Origin: Adiantum capillus-veneris
Taxonomy: Eukaryota > Streptophyta > Polypodiopsida > Polypodiales > Pteridaceae
Direction of reading: 5' to 3'
NCBI GenBank assembly: GCA_014529385.2
Contig: CM043958.1
Coordinates: 76,858,669-76,922,668 of the forward strand
DNA length: 64,000 nt
The number at the start of each line of letters is the position of its first letter. The first letter of the stretch is position 1. Of the stretch, positions 45,880 through 56,043 are shown piece after piece. A program made the translations under genes and the position numbers. The notes beneath the pieces are model-generated. The model saw only the letters and a list, made by a program, of their open reading frames with translations. It made no database searches and had not been told where the DNA came from.

Positions 45880-46758
45880 ATATCAAGGACTAGTCCAATA
45901 GTGGATCTAGCTCTCTTAGCTGGCCCTGAGGATCGTTCAGTCGTGGGAGCAGAAGGTTGCTCTGAAGACGTCGAGGCTTGCTCAGGACATGTAGTAAATG
46001 TATGTCCTGTTTGAAAACATCCAAAGCATCGGCCTTCTTGTAAAAGGGTTTCTCGTTGACGTCATGCCACGTCCTTGGAGCATGCGGTTGAGTCGCGATT
46101 GAATTCCACCATTGCATAGCATTATCTTTAAGAAATCCCCCTGCTCGAGAAATCTTGGATTCTTCTATATAGTTCCCAGTAGAATTGCTGTAGGAACTAC
46201 AATGCTTTCTTGCGATCTTTCACCCCGAAAAAAGTGAAAAATTTGACTATTGTGCCACCATCTTTGAAATCTTTGGGTTGGTTAGGCGCGTATCCCGGGT
46301 ACGGATAATAAGGGTATCCATATGGGCTCCAACCATTGTAGCCTGGTGGCGGAGGTGGTGGTGGAGGTGGGGGCAACGACAGTGGTCTTTGGGTTAGTTA
46401 GGCGCGTATCCCGGGTACGGATAATAAGGTTATCCATATGGGCTCCAACCATTGTATAGCCTGGTGGCAGTGGTGGTGGTGGAGGTGGGGGCAACGGCGG
46501 TGGCAAACACGGTTGCACTGGATCAGGGTCACATGGCTGCACCATATTCTTGAAGATTCCCCCGATTGGAATAGACGACTGTGAAGGTTGCCAGTTGGAA
46601 GCCCTCGTACTTTCTGGTGCCGGAGGAGGAGGTACCACCTGAGGCATCAGAGGGGGTAACATGTAATTCAAAAATTGTTGAAAACTTTGCAGCATCCGAA
46701 GATTATGCTGAGGATGCCGCGAAAGAATGTCGTGAAGCTCGTCGAGAAGAAACTGCAA
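45880..46758 (-). pseudogene. gag-like region of element C with CCHC zinc knuckle
   Basis: From M at 46758 the frame reads MQFLLDELHDILSRHPQHNL and a polyproline stretch (near 46340-46380). It passes through a 116-base tandem duplication. A second frame has WWNSIATQPHAPRTWHDV (near 46090), as in Ty3-type gag. In the third frame the knuckle CFGCFQTGHTFTTC (45987-46028) is an exact C-x2-C-x4-H-x4-C. Gag packages the element RNA. Frameshifts break it at least twice. Confidence 0.7.
46271..46502. repeat. 116-bp tandem duplication within gag
   Basis: CTTTGGGTT...GGCGCGTATCCCGGG starts at 46271 and again at 46387, each ending in GGTGG-rich polyproline-coding sequence. Confidence 0.85.
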
Positions 46759-46982
46759 ATATTCTGCTTAATCCATGAACGCCATGTCTTGGGTTCTTTA
46801 CGGCTTATGCCCTATAAGACATGAGTAATGAAGACGGGAGCGCGCCCAATGCACGATGTATGAACGGTGGGAGTGGCTAATAAGTCCGGGGTCGGGAACC
46901 GAAGATACTTCTCGTAAAATTCCAGTAGCTCTGTCTGCTCTTTTGTAGGACCTGTATGCTTTCAGAAAAGCACACGCCTGAT

Positions 46983-46994
46983 GCTCTGATACCA
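46983..46994 (-). other. Primer-binding site of element C
   Basis: Minus strand TGGTATCAGAGC, an exact initiator tRNA-Met type site, next to the 5' LTR. Confidence 0.9.
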
Positions 46995-46995
46995 C

Positions 46996-47685
46996 AGTCA
47001 CAAGACGGGCACCACGTGCCAATCGAAAAGAACAGACTGAACAGACTTTTAGCACTTCAATAACAACTGAACTGAGAGAGAGAGAGAGAGAGACAACACG
47101 CGACACGGAGTGGCGGAATTTCACCCCAAAGAGTATTGGCCCCAAACCTTGGCGCCCCTTTCAATATCTCTTTATATTGCATCAACAAGGTACAAGTCGG
47201 TACTCCAGACTCTGCACCTCCTCCAGGAAGCATGCCAGAGAATGAGCCCATGGCGGCATGGCCTCATATTTAAAGGCCCTAGGCCCAAAAGCAGTTTACA
47301 TGAAAAGCCTTCAAACTCAAAAGCATCTGGTCCAAAAGCGATGGCCAAAATCTGCAAGCGCGTTTTGTAGAAATCCGTAGAGCTGCCACTTCAGCACTGT
47401 CAACGCGTTTTGCGGAAATCTGCCACGTCAACATTGTCAACGAAAAATCTGGGTTGTCCATACAGCTGCCACTTCACCCGTTTCTGTGCAAGTCTTTTGT
47501 ATGTGTGTGTGAGGGTCCAGCTTTATTTTAATTCCTTTGTCACTTGGGCCCCATCGGACAGGGTCCCATTAGTTGGTAGGACTTCTTCTGCTGTTGCTTG
47601 TTCTTCTTAGGGCTTAGGCCCTTTGGCCGGGACCTACAAGTCGGCTCCGTTCTTCACTGGCTTGACACGTCAACAGTTTGTGACA
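46996..47685 (-). repeat. 5' LTR of element C (690 bp)
   Basis: Parallels 43926-44607 closely, with a longer GA tract (47074-47092) and a short insertion near 47250. Its inner boundary reads AGTCACAAG instead of TGTCACAAG on the plus strand. Confidence 0.88.
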
Positions 47686-47690
47686 CATTG

Positions 47691-48047
47691 TGATGTGCCA
47701 ACCACTGACTATACTCCTAATTGGGTGAGATTGCCTGGTTATGTATTTATTAGTGCATCGAGACACCCGTTCAAAATCAGCATGGTCTGGGTGTCATGGC
47801 TAATTTTGCTATGCCGGAATATAAAGAGCTCTGCTCTGGAATGAGAATATACTCCTTATTGGATAAGATTTTCTGGGAAGTCGACGACCCAAGATATCAA
47901 GAGCTCCAATTTGGAATGAGAAAAACTGATTGTCCATCGGAATGACCCTCAAAAAATTTTGAGCTAACTTGAGTTGTTTTGCAGATAGACAGTAATCGCG
48001 CACAGGGAGGATGTCACAAATTGCTAACGTGTCAAGCAACTGAAGAA
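47691..48047 (+). mobile_element. Copy D continued: right internal part and start of its 3' LTR
   Basis: Continues from 43925 (TGATGTGCCAACCACTGAC), the reverse complement of 44820-44945 in element C. A polypurine tract (CACAGGGAGGA) ends at 48011. The 3' LTR starts TGTCACAAATTGCTAACG at 48012 and breaks at about 48047, where another repeat is inserted. Confidence 0.8.
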
Positions 48048-49174
48048 TTGATGTGTCCGGCCAGTATGAGGTAGGTTTCTCATGTCAGGTTGTGTTTAGC
48101 CTTGGGTTTTGGCTTGGTTCCATGGCCAGTAGGCTCGGCTCCTACAGGCTGGGGATATTTTTCTCAACCTTGCCAGTATTTTTCTCATGGACCTACTCGA
48201 CATCCGGTGCTTATTCCTGCATTCTACCCTCTTTCTTTGTCGTGGGGGCTGGTGGAGAGTTGGCCGACCCAGGCCCTAGGAGGTATATAGGTAGGAGGTG
48301 GGGCACCTTGGGGAGCAGAGTGTGCACACGCCTTGTCGTGCAGGGCGCCCCCTCTGGGGAGCCCTAGGAGGTGTATGGAGAGCAGCGGGGGCAACATGGA
48401 CTAGCGTTTTGCTCATAGTTACAGGGAATGGCCATTTTTGGGTCTCCGTTCCCCGTTCCCATTCTAGGTTTCCGTTCCAAATCTCCTTTCCGTGTTTCAG
48501 ACGTGAGTATCTGTAACAAAATGGCATTTCATCGCAGTTGTCGTTCCGCGTTCCCCGTTCTGATTTCCCATTCCTAATAACTATGGTTTTGCTAGCTGCT
48601 CTCCCTAGCGTTTTTCCTCATCATGAGCAGGGCAACACATTGACGTTGATGGGCAGCAGGGGATCAGCCTTGTGTTTCACCTTCTCATGGCAGATGCATG
48701 GAGGCGCTATGATTATGCAGATCCAGAGCACCTTCATCATGGTGCAGGCACACAGGAGGAGTAGATTCATGTTCGCAGGGGCAGCCACACCGTACATCCG
48801 GTTTCTTCTCCCTTTAGATCAGCCTTCCTCCCAAGAGAGATCCCACAAGAGCGTCCCTTCTTCAGGAGACTAGGGCAGCCCATGGGGAGACCGTGTCAGT
48901 GGTCTCATGTGCAGGAGCAGTTGGCAATGTCAGCAACGGTCGCAATTGTGTGCACCTCGGGTCTATCTAGTTGGCACATCAGTTCTACGCCGGACCACCC
49001 TTGGTCACTTGTATGAGCAGATTGTTATAAGCATGGCTCTCTCATCTTAGATATCTTGTCTCTTTCTACCTCAGTGATCTCTCTTGTCCACAGGTGTGCC
49101 TTGCTCATGTGTTTAGCATTGCAGGTGTTCTAGATCGAACTCGAGGTACCCACCGGATCACGAGCCAGATCTTG
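48048..49174 (+). mobile_element. Insertion into the 3' LTR of copy D, containing repeat R
   Basis: About 1.13 kb separates the two halves of the LTR. Its first 340 bases are repeat R (also 38955-39295). A 172-base MITE sits inside at 48414-48585. I could not find a clear target duplication for this insertion, and its family is unknown. Confidence 0.6.
48414..48585. mobile_element. hAT-type MITE, 172 bp, with 8-bp target duplication
   Basis: Ends CATAGTTACAGGGAATGG and CCCATTCCTAATAACTATG form imperfect terminal inverted repeats. GTTTTGCT is directly repeated outside at 48406-48413 and 48586-48593. An 8-base duplication and ends starting with CA fit the hAT superfamily. The interior is rich in GTTCC units. 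No coding capacity. Confidence 0.88.
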
Positions 49175-49838
49175 GCCAACTTGCAGATCCCGACCGAGGG
49201 GCCTAAATCCTAAGAAGAAGCAATAGAAGTTCTCACCAACTTGCAAGTGCTCGCCGAGTGGGGGCAAATTAATAAAAGTTTACCAACTTATGGGACCCCA
49301 TCCGATGAAGACCAAATGGCTAGGATTAAAATAAAAGGCACCCACACACACACACACAAAGACTTGCGTAATAGATGATGACGTGGCAATTGTATGAATG
49401 TTCGAAATTCATGATAGCTGATAATGTGGCAGACTGTACGGACTTCTACAAATTGCGTTGATGACGTGGCAGGTGTACGGATTTTCGTAATTCTCGCAAA
49501 CACCTTCTCCACGCCAGCTTTTGGACCAAAAGCTTTTGAGTTTGAAGCTTTTTATGTAACTCCTTTTAGAGGCCAAGGGCCTTTAAATATGACCTACGGG
49601 CTCTCGCTCTATCAGTTTACACGTGGGAGCGCAGAGCCATGGGAGTTGTACTGAGTTGAAGCAAGATAAAGAAATACAGAAAGGGGCGCCAGGGTTTGGG
49701 GCATGTGCTCTCTTGGGTGGAACTTCGCCACTCCCCGTCTCGTGTGCCGTGCATCTCTTTCCATTCGATGTTATTTTTTGTGCTTAATGTTGTTCAGTGT
49801 GTTCTTTTCCATTGGCACGTGGTGGCTGTCCCGTTACA
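49175..49838 (+). repeat. Copy D 3' LTR, remainder
   Basis: Continues the LTR from 48047: CCAACTTGCAGATCCCGACC, ACTTATGGGACCCCATCCG, the CTTTAAATATGACC box, then GGGGCGCCAGGGTTTGGGGC. It ends CCGTTACA at 49838. It matches the reverse complement of the element C LTRs. Confidence 0.8.
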
Positions 49839-50938
49839 TGGTTACACCTACCACCACATCAAAGGAAGATTGTAAGCCTCCTCTCTCAATGCTACAATTC
49901 TCACAAATAACGGCCCAAGATTTTTCATGTAGCTCACAAACTCAGAATCGATGATGAATTGCTCATCCTACAAGAACATTTTGTTGATGTAGTGCGTCTA
50001 CAAGGTGGGACATAAAATACCAAATCACCACTAAATAATATGTCCCTTGTCAAAGATGGCAGCAGAAGATGCAATGAAGAGCCACAAAATAGCCCTCACT
50101 CCCTAGCACCTGTGCCTACGAGAAACTGGGACCGACTGGATGAACCAAGAGAGATGCCTAAACTCTAAGACCCCCTCTTAGCTCCTGGGAAGGAAGTCGG
50201 ACCAGGAAGCTGGAGTGAGCAATCTGCAACTGTGAAGAGAAGGTTTCGTGGACGAGGATATCTGCTATAAACTCCGCAGTGGGAAAGTATTCTGCAATAG
50301 ATACATTCCAACTGCGACCCCCAAAAGACGTCCAGGAAGTAAAATGATGTCCATTGAAAGTAAATCCAGCTCTTAACAAGAATCTCCTCAAGCCAACAGA
50401 CTCGAGTCCCACAACCAGCATCTGCAAAAGGTACTACTGCTGACCGTTCCAAGAGTATGCATCAGAGGGTAAAGGCATAGATTGCCGGTATCCGGATCAT
50501 TTCCAAACTCTTAAGTGTTCCACCCATGAGAAAAGAGTCGGAAATCTGTGCCGCCGATCATATACCACATGCCAAAATCTCCAAGCTGCTACGGGAAGTC
50601 CAAGGAAAGGGACAACCGAGGCTGCTCACTTTTGACAATGATTTTATGTGCAAGTAAACTCTGACTCTCTTGTGTTTTTTGTTGATATGTCCTTTACCCA
50701 TTTACACATTTAAGCAGCAACTTTGGTTTGCTCTTGTCTCTTGTCTCTCTTATACACATCTAAGCATCAACTTTGGTTGCTCTATTTCTTCTCTCTCTCT
50801 CACTTCCCTATCAAAATAAATTAATGACATTTCAAAGCAAACTTTTTAAGCAAAACAAGGTTGCTTCTCATTTAAGAACTAGCTCTTTACCCCAGTTTGA
50901 TATAAGAAGAGAGTATAAATAAAATGATGAACAAAGCC
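49839..50938. other. Flank with one dispersed-repeat match and an unassigned minus frame
   Basis: 50080-50165 is the inverted partner of 38740-38945. A minus-strand frame at 50158-50427 (starting MQMLVVGLESVGLRRFLL) has no recognisable motif. The remainder is AT-rich. Confidence 0.4.
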
Positions 50939-50982
50939 CTAGATCTTGTTAAATGTTTGGAAGTGGCCAATTCCTACAACAA

Positions 50983-51047
<65 letters not shown>

Positions 51048-51392
51048 GCATGCCAGGAAAAATTATTACCAACAAGAACTGCATTCAAAACGAGCAGAGT
51101 TGTGATTGCTGTGCGGAAGCGGTACCAAATTGGTTTTTTTGGGCCGGGAGGTGGTGGTGCAGAAGGCGTTTTTGAAGCGGTTGAAACGCCCCTTGCACCT
51201 GCACTGTCATGGGAAGCAGAACCAGTAGCGGATACACCTACAATAATCAAGAATGCGAGTGAGATGTAAAATCAGAAAAGGCAAACGCAAAGAATTCGAC
51301 AATTGCCAAAGAAATATATTCAGCAGTTTCATGTAGCAAGCATCCAATATGTATGCAAGACGTCAACAGTCCCTATTTTAAGGAGTATCAAA

Positions 51393-51457
<65 letters not shown>

Positions 51458-51542
51458 TCACGAGCTTCTCACCGGGAGGAGACCGTTGGCTCTTCTTGGG
51501 CTTGTGCATAAGGATCTTCGGCTGCTGCTTTGGCTCGCTCAT
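50939..51542 (-). CDS. Candidate three-exon gene for a 90-residue protein with a hydrophobic C-terminal segment
   Basis: Proposed exons on the minus strand are 51542-51473, 51237-51070 and 50973-50939: 70, 168 and 35 bases, 91 codons with the stop. All junctions have GT donors and AG acceptors and the phases agree. The protein starts MSEPKQQPKILMHKPKKSQR, a basic and proline-rich part. A Gly/Ser/Ala-rich middle follows, then PPPPGPKKPIWYRFRTAITT and a hydrophobic stretch LLVLNAVLVG that could be a membrane segment. Both introns are dominated by (CT)n and (CA)n tracts. I do not recognise the family. The third exon is the least certain, since it adds only about 11 residues. It could be a small organelle or membrane protein, or a coincidence of splice-like sites. 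Confidence 0.4.
50986..51045. repeat. (CT)n tract, about 60 bp
   Basis: A pure CT dinucleotide tract inside the proposed second intron of the candidate gene. Confidence 0.95.
51395..51457. repeat. (CT)n-(CA)n tract
   Basis: About 44 bases of CT followed by about 20 of CA inside the proposed first intron. Confidence 0.95.
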
Positions 51543-51689
51543 TGCGTGCTGTTCAAAAAACCAGACCTCAAGTTAAAGCTAAAACTGAGTTGTCCATGTT
51601 AAAATACAGATAGTCAATCTGCGTGGAATTTGGCCAATTTGGATGGTCTACTTTATTTACTGTAGGTTCTATCAGCTGGTACCTATACC

Positions 51690-51874
51690 TGGCAACTTAT
51701 ATACTTTATTCATTCATTAGCTAGATTCCTCCTAATCCTAGCCTTCTCTCCCACGAAATACTCTACCTTTCGGCATCTGCTTCACATTCAAAAGAGAGAG
51801 TGAGGACTCGAACCGTCGCACAATCTTGCAACGATTTAAGGCACGCTGCTTTAGACCATCCAGCTAAGTGACCC
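51690..51874 (-). mobile_element. tRNA-like SINE head and body
   Basis: On the minus strand GGGTCACTTAGCTGGATGG starts at 51874 with an A-box-like stretch at 51856-51867. A B box GGTTCGAGTCC lies at 51804-51814. The spacing fits a tRNA, but the acceptor and T arms do not pair properly. About 110 further bases run to near 51690. A SINE with a tRNA-derived head is more likely than a working tRNA gene. Confidence 0.5.
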
Positions 51875-51879
51875 AGGAT

Positions 51880-53060
51880 GTTTCCTAGGCGTCAATTGTC
51901 TAAAGCAGCAACAACAGCCTGTCGTTGCCACGGACCCGCTTCTGCTCCGTCTACCTTGGGCCGCTTCCGCTCTCTCTGCCTTGGAGGACTTTGCCTACCC
52001 GCGTCCATAACTAGATGCGCGTACCATTTTCCCTTTCGACTGCTACCAAGAAGGTATCGCCTGAGATTCATAAGTTTTTTCGATTTTCCCTCAGCCGGTA
52101 CCTGCCACTGGTTTATTTATGTCCTTCTACACCTAGTTAACCCGCAACTTCCAAAAGCCTTTATAAGATATGCAAAATGAGCTGTAGGTTCTTAACCAAT
52201 GGTTACACCGAACACATAGTTAATCAGCAACTTTCAAAAGTCTTTATGAGATATGAAGAATGAGATTGAGATCCACAAAGTTCCGTGATAAGATGTAGAA
52301 TCTTGTTTTTTTATTTGGTTGTGGATTCCACCTTAAACCTACTGGTTTGAAAATATTTTTAAGCTAAACTGTGTGAAAAAAAGGCACTATTCTTTTGCCA
52401 GTTTTCTCAACCTTGCATTGCATAAGTCATAAGGTGTGGTTCATGGTCCTAGATATGATATACAAGCTTTAAACATGTTATGATGCTTTCAAGAAATAGA
52501 GAATGTTCAGATATATGTCATGGACTAAATACAAGTGTTTTGTAACATGTTATAATATTCTAAATGCAAATTTGTTCATGCTCATGAACGTAATATCACA
52601 ACATGATTCAACTTGAACTTTTATGGTATTGAAATAATGTACACATCACACTAATACAACATATACTTTTTTCTTTTACTGCATCAAATCGGGTTAATTT
52701 TATCATGATGTTGATATGTCAAGCTCAACATGTACTACTCTTGGATGATTATCACCGATAGTCATCATCTGGTGGATACACATATCTTCGTCAGTGAAAC
52801 TACAATTAAACTACATTGACTTGATCTACCTACCGGAGTAATGGTGCACTTCTCCATACAACTCACTCGCTAGCGATTCACACTAGATCGTTTGTACTTT
52901 TTTCGTTATGCTGTATTTTGCCTTTTATGCTTTGTAGACTTCCCATTTTGAGTAAAAGGTTTTGCCTTCATGTGTGTGTGTATGTGTGTGTGTGTGTGTG
53001 TATGCATGCACGCGCACGTGTGCGTGCTTGCAAGAGCTCAAGTTCTCTCCTTCTCTATCT
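51880..53060. other. Region before the copia relic; may contain its 5' LTR
   Basis: No gene recognised. A (TG)n tract lies at 52971-53001. If TGGTATCACAGG at 53069-53080 is a primer-binding site, the LTR would end CTTAACA at 53068, but I could not find its other end or a second LTR. Confidence 0.4.
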
Positions 53061-53068
53061 CTTAACAT

Positions 53069-56043
53069 GGTATCACAGGTTGGTTGTGTCTCAGGAGCTT
53101 GCAGGAACAAAAGAAGTCGTGTTGGAATTTTCTGGAGCCATCGTCAAATGATCTCCAATTGAGGTGCTTCATTGTGGAGATTGTGCATTCCGGATTTGTG
53201 TGGAGTCCTTTGGACTGAAACTGTGCAATCAATTTTCCATTCTAAGCGTGTTTCGACCCCCGTTCGAGTTAGAGTGTGTGCGCATGCAAAAACGCTAAGG
53301 TTCGAGATTATATAGATCTACATCTTGGTGGTGCAAATAGTTACATTTTGGCTCCACTATTCACAGATACTATTGAATATTGTGAAACAGATATATGTAC
53401 ATATACAATATTTACAATTGGTAATTAACTATTTTTAGCAGGTTGCTAAAGAATTGGTGAAGTGTTGGAAACATGTCATCCAACAATGATAGACTTAACC
53501 AGATTGTTATCGAGAAGCTGAACAAAAACAACTTTTGTGCTTAGAAGTTCAGAATGATCAATTTCCTAATGGGTAAAGTTTATTGGGAGTACATTGATGG
53601 AGAGCATGAGACATCACCAATGTTACCACAGGAAGGTGTAGTTGATGTACAAATAAAGGTGTTTAAAGACTAGAAGCAAGGAGCTTGGAAGGTTATTGGC
53701 TTTCTGTGACTGTTCAAGACACTATGATTGAGCATATACAAAATGCTCACACCCCTAAGGAAGCTTGGGACACTTTGCTATCGTTGGGGATGTGAACAAC
53801 ACAAAAGCAAGGAAGCTACAGTTTTCAAGACTGAGCTGAATACAGTGCAGAAGAAAAACAAGTCTATCAATGAGTATTCAATGAAGATAAAGAACATCTG
53901 TGAGTCCCTTGCATATATTGGTTTTACAATTGATGATGGTGTGAAAGTATGTCTGCAAGGTTTGAGTCCTGAATACAAACAGTTTAAAACTAGTATCCAT
54001 CAACAAAAAAACGTTCCCACATTTATAGATTTAGTATCCTTACTGATTGTGGAAGAGATGAAAGAACTCAAGAAAGACTCCTCTATGCAGGGTATAAATA
54101 ATTTTGAACGGGTCCTCTTTAACAACAAAGGAAGAGGAAGAGGATGCAATGCAGGACATGGAGGTGGTCTAAGAAGAAGCAACCACCAAGCACAGCAACA
54201 GAATAATGCTCAAAGACACAACACAGGAGGTCAAGGAAATTTCTAAGGCAAGGGACTCCAAGAGGTCATGGTAATGTGCCACATAACAATATAAGTGAAC
54301 ATGGGAATGTTGTATGTGGGGTTGTGGCAGACATGGTCAATTTGAACAGACTATCCAAACAAGAGGTGGCAAAATAATTATGCAACTACTAGTAGGAATG
54401 TAGCTGACTCTAAGAGGCTATTTGTGGTGCAGCACATGTTAAAAAATGTGTCTGCAAACTGTGGAAAATTCTAGTGATAATATCTAGTATGTGGATTCGG
54501 GTGCATCAAATCACATGACCAGTCCTCGTGAGTGGTTTGAAGAAATGCAGACTTTGCAGAGTCCTGGCTATATAGAGACTGGGGATGATACTGCATATCC
54601 CATTATGCATACACAAAATTTACCATTGTTTAGATAGATGGTAAAGTACCTAGCTGATATACTGCATGTATCTAATGTCTCAAAGAATTTGGTTGAGTAG
54701 GGGTTGCAAGTCAGGTTTAATTCCGATGGTCTCTTTGTCGAAGAGCATAAGAAGAATGAAAATTTGGTTGCAGAAGGAAAGAAAGTGCAAAAAGGTTTAC
54801 TTTGAATGTAAGTGTGTTCGAGGTGAATGCTGTCATGTTTTCACAAGGTGCAGGAGTTGTGGCACAAATGTATTGGTCATGTAACCTTGCAAAGGTTGAA
54901 ACGACCCAAACTAAAGAGATGGACATAGGTTTTTCAACCTTTAAAGTTGTTGAAATGCAAGCTCGTCAATTTGGGAGGTAATAAAAAGCATCATTTCCTC
55001 ATGACAAGCATGTAAGTAGAAAGGCATTGGATTTATTACATACAGATGTATGGAGTTCGGCAAAGACTGTGTCTATGGGTGGATGCAGATACTATCTAAG
55101 CTTCATTGATGACCATACAAGGAAGGTATGGGTCTATTCATGAAGCAAAAAGTGAGGTGTTTATGCATTTTCAAAATTTCAAAGCTTTGGTTGAAAATAG
55201 ATTGGAAAACTTGTAAAGTGCATGAGGTGAGATGGAGGGGGAGAATACTTCTCTAATGAGTTTAACGGTTTTTTGAAAAAGCATGGAATTTAAAGGCATT
55301 TTTCATGCATTATACTCCGCAACAAAATGGTGTTGTTGAGTGGATTAACAAACACATTATAGAAGTTGTTAGAGCATTGATGAATGAGAAGAATGTGCCT
55401 CATTGTTATTGGGTTGAGGCTCATGGTTACATGTGTTTACATTATGACCAGGACCCCTACAACTGCGTTACATGATATGACACCAGAAGAGAAGTTTTAT
55501 GGTGAAAAACCAGATGTATCAGATTTAAAATGTTCGGATGTATTGCTTATGTGCATGTGTCGAATGACCTGAGAAGTAAGCTTGATCCAAAAACGTAAAA
55601 ATGTTTGTTCATTGGATATTCCCTTAAGCAGAAAGAGTATATATGTTACAATATTGTTACAAGTAAAGGTATGGTAGGTAAAGATGTTATTTTTTTGGAA
55701 ATGGCAAGTTGGTATGCTGATGTAAAGGATGATTTAGGGGCTAATGCAAGAGAAAATTTGGAAGCAAAAAATACAGGTATGCAGTTACAGGTTTTGAGTG
55801 AGCCGCAAGGGTCACCTATTGCAAGTTATGGTGAGAAGTCATGGAGTGGTAGGTTGCGTGATAGAATGTCCTGTTAACTCGTCAAATGTATCAAGAAAAG
55901 GAAAGGGAAAAAGTGATGATGCCCCTAAGCTGCCAAATGTGAATGTTGGTCTTAACGATGGTGACATCAATGGTTCTGAACACAATTTAGATGAGGAATT
56001 TGATATACCCTTTGTGAAGACTCCGGGTGCAAGAAGGATGTAA
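53069..56043 (+). pseudogene. Ty1/copia relic: gag, protease, GAG-pre-integrase and integrase
   Basis: A possible primer-binding site is at 53069. ATG at 53473 starts a copia gag (MSSNNDRLNQIVIEKLNKNN). An open 172-codon frame (53728-54246) has NTVQKKNKSINEYSMKIKNI and KVCLQGLSPEYKQFKTSI, typical of the UBN2-type gag, then a Gly/Arg/Asn-rich end. The protease motif YVDSGASNHMTSP starts at 54488. GAG-pre-integrase is near 54850 (LWHKCIGHVTLQRL). Integrase reads LHTDVWSSAKTVSMGGCRYY near 55040 and FIDDHTRKVWVY near 55105, with its C-terminal part KCLFIGYSLKQKEYICYN near 55595. Many stops break it. It ends at about 56043, before reverse transcriptase. Confidence 0.85.

Larger units (their letters stand above)
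43921..47690 (-). mobile_element. Gag-protease-only LTR retrotransposon (element C) with CATTG target duplication
   Basis: LTRs lie at 43926-44607 and 46996-47685 (682 and 690 bases) with TGTCACAA.../...TTGTGACA ends. The first base pair of the right copy is changed to AG. CATTG directly repeats at 43921-43925 and 47686-47690. On the minus strand the primer-binding site TGGTATCAGAGC is at 46983-46994 and the polypurine tract AAGAAGGGGGA precedes the 3' LTR at 44608-44618. The internal region has a gag-like frame, a CCHC zinc knuckle and a decayed aspartic protease, but no reverse transcriptase, RNase H or integrase. It belongs with plant non-autonomous elements that keep gag (TR-GAG or LARD type). 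Confidence 0.9.

Noticed and set aside
51804-51874. Functional tRNA gene
   Set aside because: A and B boxes are present, but the T arm and acceptor arm do not pair and the sequence continues as a longer repeat-like unit.
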